Source: Micromonospora echinospora (GTDB taxonomy: Bacteria > Actinomycetota > Actinomycetes > Mycobacteriales > Micromonosporaceae). Taken from it: 64,000 nt of DNA. The position numbers and the translations under genes are program-made. Shown piece after piece: positions 35,024 through 43,645 of the stretch. The notes under the pieces were generated by a model, which worked only from the letters and a program-made list of their open reading frames with translations, did not search any database and was not told the origin of the DNA. The number at the start of each line of letters is the position of its first letter. The first letter of the stretch is position 1. The stretch covers positions 124,001-188,000 of the forward strand of contig NZ_JACHJC010000001.1 in NCBI RefSeq assembly GCF_014203425.1, read 5' to 3'.

Positions 35024-37471
35024 GTGACCTGGATGCGGAAACGTGACCACAACGTGCTGACCAACGCCGCATCGCTGCTGATCTGCGGCCTGTTGGCCGG
35101 AGTGGTGGTCGCTGCGGCGGCCTTCCCCGCGGTGGCGATGACCGGACTGGCCGCGAAGGCCGGCTCGGAGACATTCGGCGCGCTGCCCAAGGAGCTGACC
35201 GTCGCCCGGTCCCCGCAGATCACCAGGCTGCTCGCGGCCGACGGCAGGACCGTGCTGGCCACGATGTACGACGAGAACCGCAAGGACGTCAAGCTCAAGG
35301 ACATCTCGCCGCACATGCAGAAGGCCATCATCGCGGCCGAGGACCACGACTTCTACAAGCACAACGGCGTGGACCTCAACGGTGTGGCACGGGCGTTCGT
35401 CAACAACCAGGCCGCCGGCTCCTCGCGGCAGGGTGCGTCGACGCTGACCATGCAGTACGTCCGGCTGGCCATCTCCTACTCGGCCACCCACCCGGCCGAC
35501 GTGGTCGCCGCCACCGAGGACACCAGCGCCCGCAAGCTGCGTGAGATGAGCCTGGCGCTGCAGATCGACAAGGAGCTCTCCAAGGACGAGATCCTGGAGC
35601 GCTACCTGAACATCGCCGCGTTCGGCAACGGCGCGTACGGCATCTGGGCGGCCAGCCAGGTCTACTTCAACAAGCCGCCGAGCAAGCTGGACATCCAGGA
35701 GTCGGCGATGCTCGCCGGCATGGTGAAGGCGCCCACCGCGTTCGACCCGACCACCCCCGCGGGCTACCCCGAGGCGGTCGGCCGGCGCGACTACGTCATC
35801 GGCAACATGGTGCAGATCGGCGCGATCACCCAGCAGGAGGCGGACGCCGCCAAGAAGATCAAGCTCGTCGTCAAGGGCAAGCGCACCCCGAACGGCTGCA
35901 CCCAGACCACCACCCGCTCCTGGGGCTTCTTCTGCGACTACCTCTACCGCTGGTGGCTGCAGCAGGAGACGTTCGGCGCCACCTCGTACGACCGGGAGCG
36001 GCGGCTCAAGAGCGGCGGCTACACCATCGTCTCCACGCTCGACGTGCAGGCGCAGAAGGCCGCCGACAAGGCCGTCCGCAAGAACCTGGGCGAGAGCAGC
36101 AAGGCGGCCCGGATGGTGGCCGCTGTCGAGCCCGGCACCGGCCGGGTGCGCGCCGTCGCGGTGAACCGCAACTTCAAGCTCGACGACCCGGACGACCCGC
36201 AGAACAAGATCTCCAGCGACCCGAAGAAGGCCAAGAAGAAGATCCGGGGCAACTACCCCAACACGGTGAACCCGCTGATCACCGGTGGCCCCGGCATCGC
36301 CGGTTACCAGGCGGGCTCGACCTTCAAGATCTTCACGCTGGTGGCCGCGCTGGAGAAGGGCTACCCGCTCAGCTACCCGATCAACGCGCAGCCGGTGTTC
36401 AAGTCGAACTACCCGGTCGAGTTCAACTCGCCGGCCGCCTGCCCGGGCACCAACAAGTACTGCCCGAAGAACGCCAACGCCTCGATGGCCGGCATGCACA
36501 ACATGTGGAGCGGCTTCGGCTTCTCGGTGAACACGTTCTTCATCGACCTGCAGCAGCGGGTCGGCGCGGAGAACGTGGTGAAGGCGGCGCAGAAGCTCGG
36601 CATCTCGTTCCGCTCGTCCGGCGACGCGCTGCTCGCCGCCAACCCGCACCAGTGGGGCGCGTTCAGCCTCGGCGTCTCGCAGACCACGCCGCTGGAGCTG
36701 GCGAACGCGTACGCGACGCTCGGCGCCGACGGCAAGTACTGCGAGCCGATCCCGGTGCAGGAGATCCGCGGCCCGGAGGGCGAGAAGCTCGACGTCGCGA
36801 ACCCGCGCTGCGAGCAGCGGGTCAGCACCGAGGTGGCCCGGGCCGCCGTGGACGCCGCCCGCTGCCCGGTGGGTGACCGCTCCTCGACCACCAAGTGCGG
36901 CACCGCCACCGCCGGCAACGTCCGCAACATCGTCAAGGCGCCGGTGGCCGGCAAGTCCGGCACCACCGACTCGGAGAAGACCTCCTCGCTGGTAGCGATG
37001 ACCAAGCAGTACGCGGTGGCCGGCATCATGGCCGACCCGGACTGGCCGCAGACCAATCAGAAGATGGGTCACGACGTGCCCACCGGCATCAACCCGGCGG
37101 TCTACGAGACGCTGCGGGACGCCATGGCGGGCAAGGACCGGAAGAACTTCACCCCGCCCAGCGGCAAGATCGTCCTGGGTGACCAGCGGTCCATCCCGGA
37201 TGTGAAGTGCGCGTCCATCGAGAGCGCGAAGTCCCGGCTGAAGGGTGCCGGCTTCGAGCCGGTGGTCTCCAGCAACAAGGTGGCGTCGGAGTGCCCGGCG
37301 GGCACCGCGGCCGGCACCAGCCCGGACGGGCGCACCATCAAGGGCGGCGTCGTCATGATCGAGGTCAGCTCCGGCAAGGGCGACTCGGACCAGGGCGGCA
37401 CCGCGACGCCGGACCGACCAGGTGGCCCGGGCGGACCGGGTAACGGCCGACCAGGACGACCAGGCAACTGA
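35024..37471 (+). CDS. ponA: Class A penicillin-binding protein with PASTA domain
   Basis: Bifunctional peptidoglycan synthase of 815 aa. Short cytosolic N terminus, one membrane helix (about 17-40), transglycosylase domain (EDHDFYKHNGVDLNGVARAF, QGASTLTMQYVRL), transpeptidase domain with active Ser in AGSTFKIFTL, SVN triad (GFSVNTFF) and KSGTT, then one PASTA domain (IPDVKCASIESAKSRLKGAG) and a Gly/Pro tail. Ortholog by order of Rv3682 (ponA2). GTG 35024 fits a leaderless transcript; ATG 35033, three codons later, has a GAGGTG ribosome site and is the alternative. A strong hairpin follows. Confidence 0.93.
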   Translation: MTWMRKRDHNVLTNAASLLICGLLAGVVVAAAAFPAVAMTGLAAKAGSETFGALPKELTVARSPQITRLLAADGRTVLATMYDENRKDVKLKDISPHMQKAIIAAEDHDFYKHNGVDLNGVARAFVNNQAAGSSRQGASTLTMQYVRLAISYSATHPADVVAATEDTSARKLREMSLALQIDKELSKDEILERYLNIAAFGNGAYGIWAASQVYFNKPPSKLDIQESAMLAGMVKAPTAFDPTTPAGYPEAVGRRDYVIGNMVQIGAITQQEADAAKKIKLVVKGKRTPNGCTQTTTRSWGFFCDYLYRWWLQQETFGATSYDRERRLKSGGYTIVSTLDVQAQKAADKAVRKNLGESSKAARMVAAVEPGTGRVRAVAVNRNFKLDDPDDPQNKISSDPKKAKKKIRGNYPNTVNPLITGGPGIAGYQAGSTFKIFTLVAALEKGYPLSYPINAQPVFKSNYPVEFNSPAACPGTNKYCPKNANASMAGMHNMWSGFGFSVNTFFIDLQQRVGAENVVKAAQKLGISFRSSGDALLAANPHQWGAFSLGVSQTTPLELANAYATLGADGKYCEPIPVQEIRGPEGEKLDVANPRCEQRVSTEVARAAVDAARCPVGDRSSTTKCGTATAGNVRNIVKAPVAGKSGTTDSEKTSSLVAMTKQYAVAGIMADPDWPQTNQKMGHDVPTGINPAVYETLRDAMAGKDRKNFTPPSGKIVLGDQRSIPDVKCASIESAKSRLKGAGFEPVVSSNKVASECPAGTAAGTSPDGRTIKGGVVMIEVSSGKGDSDQGGTATPDRPGGPGGPGNGRPGRPGN

Positions 37472-37482
37472 TCCCAGACAGA

Positions 37483-37517
37483 GCGACGGCCACCTCCGTG
37501 AAGGAGGTGGCCGTCGC
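37483..37517. terminator. Bidirectional hairpin terminator
   Basis: Perfect 15-bp stem GCGACGGCCACCTCC (37483-37497) with loop GTGAA and matching right arm (37503-37517), between convergent ponA and the YqeY gene. Confidence 0.85.
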
Positions 37518-37537
37518 TTGTCAGGTCTACGGGACGC

Positions 37538-37993
37538 TCAGAGACCGAGCTGGCGGCGTACCTCGGCAGCCACCCGGCCCCCCTCGGCGCGGCCGGCCAC
37601 CGCGGCCTGAGCGGCCTTCATGGCCGGGCCCATCTGCGCCTTGCCGGTGAAGCCGCCCGCGGCGAGCGCCCCCGAGACCAGCTCGGCCAGTTCCTCGTCG
37701 GGGAGCTGCTTGGGCAGGTAGCGCTCCAGCACCTCACCCTCGGCGGTCTCCTTGCCGGCCTGCTCGGCGCGCCCGGCGTCGGCGAACGCCACGGCCGCCT
37801 CGCGGCGCTTCTTCGCCTCCTTGGTCAGCACCGCGAGCACCTCGTCGTCGCTGAGCTCGCGCTTTTCCCGACCGGCGACCTCGGCGTTGCCCACGGCTGC
37901 GAGGGCCATGCGAAGCGTGGAGGTGGTCAGTTCGTCGCGCGCCTTGAGGGCGGCGCGCATGTCGGCGGTGAGGCGGTCCTTCAGCGTGCTCAT
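37538..37993 (-). CDS. GatB/YqeY domain protein
   Basis: A 151-aa YqeY-type protein (MSTLKDRLTADMRAALKARD, STLRMALAAVGNAEVA, ERYLPKQLPDEELAELV, MGPAMKAAQAAVAGRAEGG). It corresponds to the helical tail domain of GatB that recognises tRNA in amidotransferases; stand-alone function is not established. ATG 37993 gives the standard length. It is divergent from the next metallophosphoesterase gene with only 25 nt between the starts, so their promoters overlap. Confidence 0.9.
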   Translation of the reverse strand: MSTLKDRLTADMRAALKARDELTTSTLRMALAAVGNAEVAGREKRELSDDEVLAVLTKEAKKRREAAVAFADAGRAEQAGKETAEGEVLERYLPKQLPDEELAELVSGALAAGGFTGKAQMGPAMKAAQAAVAGRAEGGRVAAEVRRQLGL

Positions 37994-38005
37994 GGACGGT
38001 GAAAC

Positions 38006-38011
38006 TACCCT
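38006..38011 (+). promoter_or_regulatory. -10-like TACCCT of metallophosphoesterase gene
   Basis: TACCCT, then 7 nt, then ATG 38019; the hexamer lies within the 25-nt divergent gap. Confidence 0.4.
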
Positions 38012-38018
38012 GAACGCC

Positions 38019-38912
38019 ATGCGAAAGCGCACACTATTCCGTCTCGCGGCCGGAACCGTCGCCGCCGGGGCGGCCACCCTCGCGTACGCGTCGCTCATCG
38101 AGCGCAACATGTTCACCCTGCGCCGGTACGACGTGCCGGTGCTCCCGACCGACGCCGAACCGTTGCGGGTGCTGCACCTTTCGGACCTGCACATGATGCC
38201 TGGCCAGCAACGTAAGCAGGACTGGGTGGCCTCGCTGGCCGCGCTCGACCCGGACCTGGTGGTGGTCACCGGCGACAACATGGCCCACCCGGAGTCGGTG
38301 GCCGGCGTGCTGCGCGCGCTGCAACCGCTGCTCGACCTGCCCGGCGCGTTCGTCTTCGGCTCCAACGACTACACCGGCCCTGTCCTCAAGAACCCCTTCA
38401 CCTACTTCCTGCCCGACCGGGAGTACACCGAGGGCGTGCCGCTGCCGTACGAGGAGCTGCGCGACATCCTCACCGGCGCCGGCTGGGTGGACATGAACAA
38501 CGCGCGCACCTCGCTCAAGGCCGGCGGGCGGGAGATCGAGTTGATCGGCGTGGACGACCCGCACATCGAACGCGACGACTACGACGCCGTGGCCGGACCG
38601 GTCAGCGGCGACGCGGCGCTGTCCATCGCGCTGTCCCACTCCCCCGAGCCCGCGGTGCTGGACCGGATGGCGGCCGACGGCTTCGGCCTGCTGCTCGCCG
38701 GGCACACCCACGGCGGCCAGGTGTGCGTGCCCGGGTACGGCGCGCTGGTCACCAACTGCGGGCTGCCCCGCTCGATGGCGCGCGGGTTGCACCGCTGGCC
38801 CGGCTCGGACTCCTGGCTGCACGTCTCCGCCGGCCTCGGCACCCACCCCACCGCCCCGATCCGCTTCGCCTGCCCGCCCGAGGCCAGCATCCTCACGCTG
38901 ATCTCCCGCTGA
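38019..38912 (+). CDS. Membrane-anchored metallophosphoesterase (Rv3683-type)
   Basis: YkuE/Rv3683-like calcineurin phosphoesterase, 297 aa. Basic N terminus and one hydrophobic segment (about 8-25), then [38 protein letters not shown] and [20 protein letters not shown] replaces the usual GNHD, as in this subfamily. The anchored phosphoesterase next to a penicillin-binding protein gene suggests an envelope substrate, but that is inference. Last gene of the block collinear with Rv3671c-Rv3683. Confidence 0.88.
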   Translation: MRKRTLFRLAAGTVAAGAATLAYASLIERNMFTLRRYDVPVLPTDAEPLRVLHLSDLHMMPGQQRKQDWVASLAALDPDLVVVTGDNMAHPESVAGVLRALQPLLDLPGAFVFGSNDYTGPVLKNPFTYFLPDREYTEGVPLPYEELRDILTGAGWVDMNNARTSLKAGGREIELIGVDDPHIERDDYDAVAGPVSGDAALSIALSHSPEPAVLDRMAADGFGLLLAGHTHGGQVCVPGYGALVTNCGLPRSMARGLHRWPGSDSWLHVSAGLGTHPTAPIRFACPPEASILTLISR

Positions 38913-38924
38913 CCGCTCCTCGCC

Positions 38925-38998
38925 GCAGATCTTGGTACGCGCCCGCCCCTCGGAGGGCTGTTCAGTCCCTCGGAGGGCCGGTTCGTACCAAGATCTGC
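38925..38998. repeat. 74-bp inverted-repeat element ending in GCAGATCTTGGTACG
   Basis: Perfect 15-bp terminal arms GCAGATCTTGGTACG (38925-38939) and CGTACCAAGATCTGC (38984-38998) surround two direct copies of CCCTCGGAGGGC (38948 and 38968). It lies 12 nt after the phosphoesterase stop. It shares the GATCTTG end and size with the element at 29954-30031 and may terminate transcription. Confidence 0.7.
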
Positions 38999-39068
38999 CG
39001 CCCGCACGGGGCGGGGGGTACCGAGTTTGACCGTGCGGGCGGGTGGGCTACTATTTGTCGGCACGCCT

Positions 39069-39145
<77 letters not shown>

Positions 39146-39151
39146 GAGGTA

Positions 39152-39184
39152 AGAGGGCACATCCGATCGATGGATGTGCCCTCT
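39152..39184. terminator. Hairpin terminator after tRNA-Pro
   Basis: Perfect 13-bp stem AGAGGGCACATCC (39152-39164), 7-nt loop, right arm 39172-39184. It overlaps the end of the convergent ORF, so it may serve both. Confidence 0.85.
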
Positions 39185-39659
39185 AGTGCTTCCAGAGGTC
39201 CTCCGTGCGGAAGTATTTGGCGGTGAACTCCTCTTCCAGGGAGCCGGTGTCCGTCTCGTCTGTCCACCAACCTGGCCAGACATCGACACCGGAGGGCGCA
39301 CTGATGGCCGTCAGGACGGCGGAGCACCGATGGCAGCGCCGAGGAGCCGAGTCCCGGAACCGCCCGCCACAGTCGCACCGTCGTAGTCGCGCTTCAAGTG
39401 CGTCCATCAGCGTGGAACGGGTGCCGTCTCGGGCAGGAAGCGCATCCACGATGGCGATACAGGTGCTGTCGTAGCAACTGATATCCACCCGCATCGGGCA
39501 GCCGTCGCAATAGAAGAAGTAGCAGTGCAGCAGCGGTGAGTGATCGAGACGGTAAAGGCGTTCGTGGCACGCCGAACAGGTGATCTCCTCGCCGTTGAGC
39601 CAGTTGTCGTCGAGTTCGTCCGCGTGACCCACATCATGATGATCCCACTGTCGAGGCAC
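39183..39659 (-). CDS. Cys-rich zinc-ribbon-like hypothetical protein
   Basis: A 158-aa protein I do not recognise. It has four CxxC-type knuckles: [25 protein letters not shown] and CHRCSAVL, suggesting two zinc ribbons, with an acidic aromatic C terminus ([20 protein letters not shown]). GTG 39659 is the furthest start; no ribosome site is obvious. Codon use is visibly less GC-biased than in neighbours, and the gene adjoins a tRNA 3' end, so it could be acquired DNA. No integrase is nearby. Confidence 0.6.
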   Translation of the reverse strand: MPRQWDHHDVGHADELDDNWLNGEEITCSACHERLYRLDHSPLLHCYFFYCDGCPMRVDISCYDSTCIAIVDALPARDGTRSTLMDALEARLRRCDCGGRFRDSAPRRCHRCSAVLTAISAPSGVDVWPGWWTDETDTGSLEEEFTAKYFRTEDLWKH

Positions 39660-39743
39660 TGCGCCGGTCGAGCGTCCTCAGGTCGTGGCCTGGCCGGCCT
39701 CAGTTCCGCTTCAACGATTTCCCAGCCCTGGTCACCGTCGCAG

Positions 39744-39749
39744 TAGGAT
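39744..39749 (+). promoter_or_regulatory. -10-like TAGGAT of HAD hydrolase gene
   Basis: TAGGAT, then exactly 6 nt, then ATG 39756. Confidence 0.45.
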
Positions 39750-39755
39750 CCCGGC

Positions 39756-40442
39756 ATGCCACGGCCGGTGGTCTTCGACCTCTTCCACACCCTGGTTCAC
39801 GGTGCCGACGACGAGCGGGACCGGGTGGTCGGCGAGATGGCGCTCCTGGTCGGGGTGGCTCCGGCGGCGCTCGTCGCCGCGTACCACGCGACCTGGCGGG
39901 ACCGCCTCGTCCGCTGGAGCGCGGAGGAGACCGTCCGCACCCTCGCCGGACGCCTCGGCGGCGCGCCGACGGACGAGCAGGTGACACTGGCCGCCGCGCA
40001 CCGGCGTGACCTTGCCCGCCGCGTGCTGAACCGCGTCCCGACCGGCACCCTGGAGGTGCTCGACGCGCTGCGTCAGCGCGGGCACCGGCTGGCTCTGATC
40101 AGCAATGCCACCTCCGAGACCGCCGAGGCGTGGGCGGCCGGCCCACTCGCCCGGCGCTTCGACGTCGCGGTCTTCTCCTGTGCCGTCGGGCTGGCCAAGC
40201 CGGATCCGGCGATCTACCGCACCGCAGCCGAGCGGCTGGGCGTCGCGCCGGCGGAATGCGTCTACGTGGGGGACGGCGCGGACGGCGAGCTGGCCGGCGC
40301 GGCGGTGGTGGGCATGACGGTGCTACGGACCACGGAGCACCAGGACACCGATCCGGGCTGGGCCGGTCCGGTCATCACCGCCCTCCGCGACCTGCCGGCC
40401 CGCCTGGCGGAACCGACCTATTTCCCCGGCACGGCCGAATAG
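39756..40442 (+). CDS. HAD-family hydrolase
   Basis: Haloacid dehalogenase superfamily protein, 228 aa. Motif I VFDLFHTL carries the nucleophile Asp but Phe at the acid/base position (DxF rather than DxD), as in dehalogenase-like and some phosphatase members; motif II LISNATS; motif III Lys in GLAKPDPAIY; motif IV VYVGDGADGELAGA. The helical cap lies between motif I and II (C1 type). Substrate unknown; lack of the second Asp makes generic phosphatase activity less certain. Start ATG 39756. Confidence 0.85.
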   Translation: MPRPVVFDLFHTLVHGADDERDRVVGEMALLVGVAPAALVAAYHATWRDRLVRWSAEETVRTLAGRLGGAPTDEQVTLAAAHRRDLARRVLNRVPTGTLEVLDALRQRGHRLALISNATSETAEAWAAGPLARRFDVAVFSCAVGLAKPDPAIYRTAAERLGVAPAECVYVGDGADGELAGAAVVGMTVLRTTEHQDTDPGWAGPVITALRDLPARLAEPTYFPGTAE

Positions 40443-40504
40443 ATCGACAGGACTGCCCGAAGCCACCCCGCCACGCGGCGTTGACGCTGCCTCCTGGCAA
40501 AGTT

Positions 40505-41623
40505 ATGCGCATGCCGCCGATGATCCGATCCCGCCTGACCGATTGGACCACCGTCGCGCCCCTGGTCGCCGTGCTCGTGCTCGTGATGACCTGGGGACGG
40601 GAGCTGCCCGGCTCGCTCATCTTCGTGGTGGCGGCCCTGCTCGCGGCGGCTGTGCTGGCGGCCGTGCACCACGCCGAGGTGGTCGCGCACAAGGTCGGTG
40701 AGCCGTACGGGTCACTCGTGCTGGCGGTGGCTGTCACGGTGATCGAAGTCGGTCTGATCGTGACGCTGATGATCAGCGGTGGGGAGAAGACGCAGGCGCT
40801 GGCGCGGGACACCGTCTTCGCCGCCGTCATGATCACCTGTAACGGCATCCTCGGTCTGTCGCTGCTGCTCGGCGCGCTGCGCCGGCAGGTGGCGGTGTTC
40901 AATCCGGAGGGCACCGGCGGGGCGCTGGCGACAGTGGCGACGCTCGCCACGCTCAGCATGGTGGTGCCGACGTTCACCACGAGCCGGCCGGGCCCGGAGT
41001 TCTCCCCCGCCCAGCTCGCCTTCGCGGCGGTCGCCTCGCTGGCCCTCTACCTGCTGTTCGTCATGGTGCAGACCGGTCGGCACCGCGACTACTTCCTCCC
41101 GGTCACCCAGGAGGGCAGCATCCTCGCTGAGGACAAGACCGGCGACGGGCACGCCGAGCCGCCGTCCACGCGTACCGCCCTGGCCAGCCTGGCCCTGCTG
41201 GTGGTGGCGCTCGTCGCGGTGGTCGGTGACGCGAAGACGATCTCCCCGGCGATCGAGACCGCGGTCAGCGCCGCCAATCTGCCGCAGGCGTTCGTCGGCG
41301 TGGTCATCGCGCTGCTGGTGCTGCTGCCGGAGACGCTCGCCGCCGCCCGGGCGGCACGGCGGGACCGCGTGCAGATCAGCCTCAATCTCGCGCTCGGCTC
41401 GGCCATGGCCAGCATCGGCCTGACCATCCCGGCCATCGCGATCGCCTCGATCTGGCTGGAAGGGCCGCTGATGCTGGGCCTGGGCGGCACCCAGATGACG
41501 CTGCTGGCGCTGACCGCCGTGACAGCGGTGCTCACCGTGGTGCCGGGTCGGGCCACAGTGCTCCAGGGCGGCGTGCACCTGGTGCTGCTCGCCGCGTTCG
41601 TGTTCCTGGCCGCGAGCCCGTAG
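40505..41623 (+). CDS. Ca2+/H+ antiporter (ChaA/CaCA-type)
   Basis: Integral membrane cation exchanger of 372 aa with about eleven helices. The two alpha repeats of the CaCA superfamily are GEPYGSLVLAVAVTVIEVGL (about residue 63) and LLPETLAAARAARRDRVQIS followed by NLALGSAMASIGLTIPAIA (about 280-315), with the conserved acidic residues (E in VIE and PET). A short hydrophilic loop (HRDYFLPVTQEGSILAEDKTGDGH) separates the halves. ATG 40505, 40511 or 40520 could start it. Sodium or potassium may be alternative ions. Confidence 0.87.
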   Translation: MRMPPMIRSRLTDWTTVAPLVAVLVLVMTWGRELPGSLIFVVAALLAAAVLAAVHHAEVVAHKVGEPYGSLVLAVAVTVIEVGLIVTLMISGGEKTQALARDTVFAAVMITCNGILGLSLLLGALRRQVAVFNPEGTGGALATVATLATLSMVVPTFTTSRPGPEFSPAQLAFAAVASLALYLLFVMVQTGRHRDYFLPVTQEGSILAEDKTGDGHAEPPSTRTALASLALLVVALVAVVGDAKTISPAIETAVSAANLPQAFVGVVIALLVLLPETLAAARAARRDRVQISLNLALGSAMASIGLTIPAIAIASIWLEGPLMLGLGGTQMTLLALTAVTAVLTVVPGRATVLQGGVHLVLLAAFVFLAASP

Positions 41624-41673
41624 GCAAGGCCACCGCCGCCAGCCCGTAAGCAGGCCATCGCCGCCGGCCGAAC
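41614..41673 (+). repeat. Imperfect duplication of antiporter gene tail
   Basis: AGCCCGTAGGCAAGGCCACC and AGCCCGTAAGCAGGCCATCG recur about 27 nt apart, each followed by GCCGCC. The second copy lies after the stop codon. Confidence 0.55.
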
Positions 41674-41675
41674 CG

Positions 41676-42149
41676 TCAGTCGTGCGTCTCCGTGCGCGCC
41701 ACCTCGGCGAACGCGGCGGTCAGGTACTCGGCGAACGGTCGTCCGGTGACCGCCAGCAGGTCGGTCACGAGCAGCGGCGCGTGCCGGGCGATCGCCGCCT
41801 GGTCGGGCGGGTTGTCGTCGTCACCGGGGTCGTAGACGCCGAGCGCGCCGGCCAGCAGCACCAGCAGCACGTGCGGGTCGACGTGGGGCCACCAGGACGC
41901 GGCCGACCGTACGCACTGTTCCAGCACCTGGCGTACGTCGTCGCCGTCCAGCCCGTCCGGATGCCCCTCCTCCAGCAGCAGCCGGACCACGCCGCCGAGC
42001 ACCAGCCCGGACCGGTCGGCGGCGGCCAGCCGCTCGACGGCCGGGGCGTACGCCTCGGCGTCGCGGACGCGGGCGGCAGCGACCGCGTCAGTGGCCGTCT
42101 CGGCGATCTCGCGGGCCGGTGCGGGCAGGTGCCGCCAGGTCGTCGTCAC
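41676..42149 (-). CDS. Hypothetical protein
   Basis: A 157-aa, largely helical, acidic protein with no domain I recognise. Segments such as GGVVRLLLEEGHPDGLDGDD and VDPHVLLVLLAGALGVYDPGDD alternate helices with acidic loops. GTG 42149 is chosen because the upstream frame extends into the divergent promoter and because CATGCT lies exactly 6 nt before it. Divergent from the MFS gene. Confidence 0.6.
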   Translation of the reverse strand: MTTTWRHLPAPAREIAETATDAVAAARVRDAEAYAPAVERLAAADRSGLVLGGVVRLLLEEGHPDGLDGDDVRQVLEQCVRSAASWWPHVDPHVLLVLLAGALGVYDPGDDDNPPDQAAIARHAPLLVTDLLAVTGRPFAEYLTAAFAEVARTETHD

Positions 42150-42155
42150 CGGGTC

Positions 42156-42161
42156 AGCATG
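42156..42161 (-). promoter_or_regulatory. -10-like CATGCT of hypothetical gene
   Basis: On the minus strand CATGCT is followed by exactly 6 nt and GTG 42149; the same hexamer and spacing precede the gene at 23010. Confidence 0.4.
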
Positions 42162-42259
42162 GCAGAGCGCGTGCGCTCGCTCACCTTCCGGCCCGGCGCC
42201 CGCGCCGGTAAGGGGTAAACGGGTCGCGGTAGTCGTACCCACCGCACAGAATCCCTGCC

Positions 42260-43549
42260 ATGCTGCGCCGCGCCCTGCCCGCCCGTCCCGAAGCCCGCCG
42301 GATCCTCCTCGGCACCCTGTTCTCCGCTGTCGGGCGCGGCCTCACGCTGCCGTTCCTGTTCATCTATCTCACCGACGTACGCGGCCTGACCGACACCCGG
42401 GCCGGGCTGGTGATCGGCTGGTTCGGCGCGGTCACGCTGGCCCTCTCGCCGCTGGCCGGCACGTTCATCGACCGGTTCGGCGCGCGCCGGGTCGTGTTGC
42501 CGTGCCTGGTGATCGAGGCGATCGGCACCGGCTCGCTGGCGCTCGTCGACTCGACCGCCTCGGCGTTCGGCGTGATGACGCTGGTCGCTGTGGGCAGCTC
42601 GGCGATCTGGGCGGGGCAGAACACGATCCTCGCCTCGCTCACCGGTGACGGCGAGCGGCAGCGCGTCTTCGGCCTCAACTTCGCGCTGCTCAACCTCGGC
42701 ATCGGCACGGGCGGCCTGATCTCCGGCGCGGTGGTCGACGTGGCCCGTCCGATCACGTTCGAGGCGATCTACCTGCTGGACGCGGTGAGCTACCTGACGC
42801 CGGCCCTGATCCTGCTGACGCTGCCGCACGTGGGGCGCCGGCCGGTCGCGGCCGCGGGGGCGACGGCCGCCGACCGGAGGACCGGCGGCTATCTCACGGT
42901 GCTGCGGGACCGGCCGTTCCGCCGCCTTGTCATCTTCGGCCTGGTGCTCACCACCTGCGGGTACGCGCAGATCGAGGTGGGCTTCGCGGCGTACTCGGTG
43001 CGGGTGGTCGAGGTGACGCCCCGGGTGGTGGCGTGGGCGCTCGCGGCGAACACCGTGATGATCGTGCTCTCCCAGCTGCTGGTGATCCGGCGGCTGGAAG
43101 GGCGCAGCCGGACCGGCGCGCTGGCCGCTGTGGGCGCGGTCTTCGCCGGTGCCTGGCTGGTGCTCGGCGCGGCGGGCGTGGTGGGCAGCGGCAACGCGCT
43201 GCTCGCGGCGCTCGGCGTGGTGGCCTGCTCGGCGATCTTCGGGTTCGGCGAGACGATGCTGTCGCCGGTCATGCCCGCCCTGACGAACGCGCTCGCCACC
43301 GACGAGCTGCGCGGCCGGTACAACGCGATGAGTTCGATGATCTTCGGGATCAGCGGCGTCGTCGGCCCGGTCACCGCCGGTCCGCTGATCGGGGCGGCGC
43401 ACGGCCGGGTGTGGGTGGCCGTGGTGGTGGGCGGCTGCCTGGCCGCCTCGGTGCTCGCGCTGTCGCTGCGTCCGCTGCTCACCGCCGCGCAGGACGGCCG
43501 CCTGACGGCCGTCGCGACGCCGGAGCCCGAGCCCGCCCGGACGACCTGA
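42260..43549 (+). CDS. MFS transporter
   Basis: Twelve-helix major facilitator, 429 aa. Motif A-like loop FIDRFGARRV follows helix 2, and the C-terminal half contains ALATDELRGRYNAMSSMIFGISGVVGP. The pattern resembles multidrug/MdtH-like exporters, but substrate is unknown. CAGAAT lies 7 nt before ATG 42260. It is convergent with the 5'-nucleotidase gene and followed by a strong hairpin. Confidence 0.85.
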   Translation: MLRRALPARPEARRILLGTLFSAVGRGLTLPFLFIYLTDVRGLTDTRAGLVIGWFGAVTLALSPLAGTFIDRFGARRVVLPCLVIEAIGTGSLALVDSTASAFGVMTLVAVGSSAIWAGQNTILASLTGDGERQRVFGLNFALLNLGIGTGGLISGAVVDVARPITFEAIYLLDAVSYLTPALILLTLPHVGRRPVAAAGATAADRRTGGYLTVLRDRPFRRLVIFGLVLTTCGYAQIEVGFAAYSVRVVEVTPRVVAWALAANTVMIVLSQLLVIRRLEGRSRTGALAAVGAVFAGAWLVLGAAGVVGSGNALLAALGVVACSAIFGFGETMLSPVMPALTNALATDELRGRYNAMSSMIFGISGVVGPVTAGPLIGAAHGRVWVAVVVGGCLAASVLALSLRPLLTAAQDGRLTAVATPEPEPARTT

Positions 43550-43600
43550 GACGAAGAGCAGGCGGCCCGAGAACGAAGCAGGCTGCCTGAGAACGAACAG

Positions 43601-43623
43601 GCCCCGGAGCGTCGCTCCGGGGC
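43601..43623. terminator. Bidirectional hairpin terminator
   Basis: GCCCCGGAGC-GTC-GCTCCGGGGC, perfect 10-bp stem, between convergent MFS and nucleotidase genes. Three approximate copies of GAGAACGAAGCAGGC precede it (43551-43605). Confidence 0.8.
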
Positions 43624-43645
43624 CCGTCGGCGGTGCGGTCGGCCG

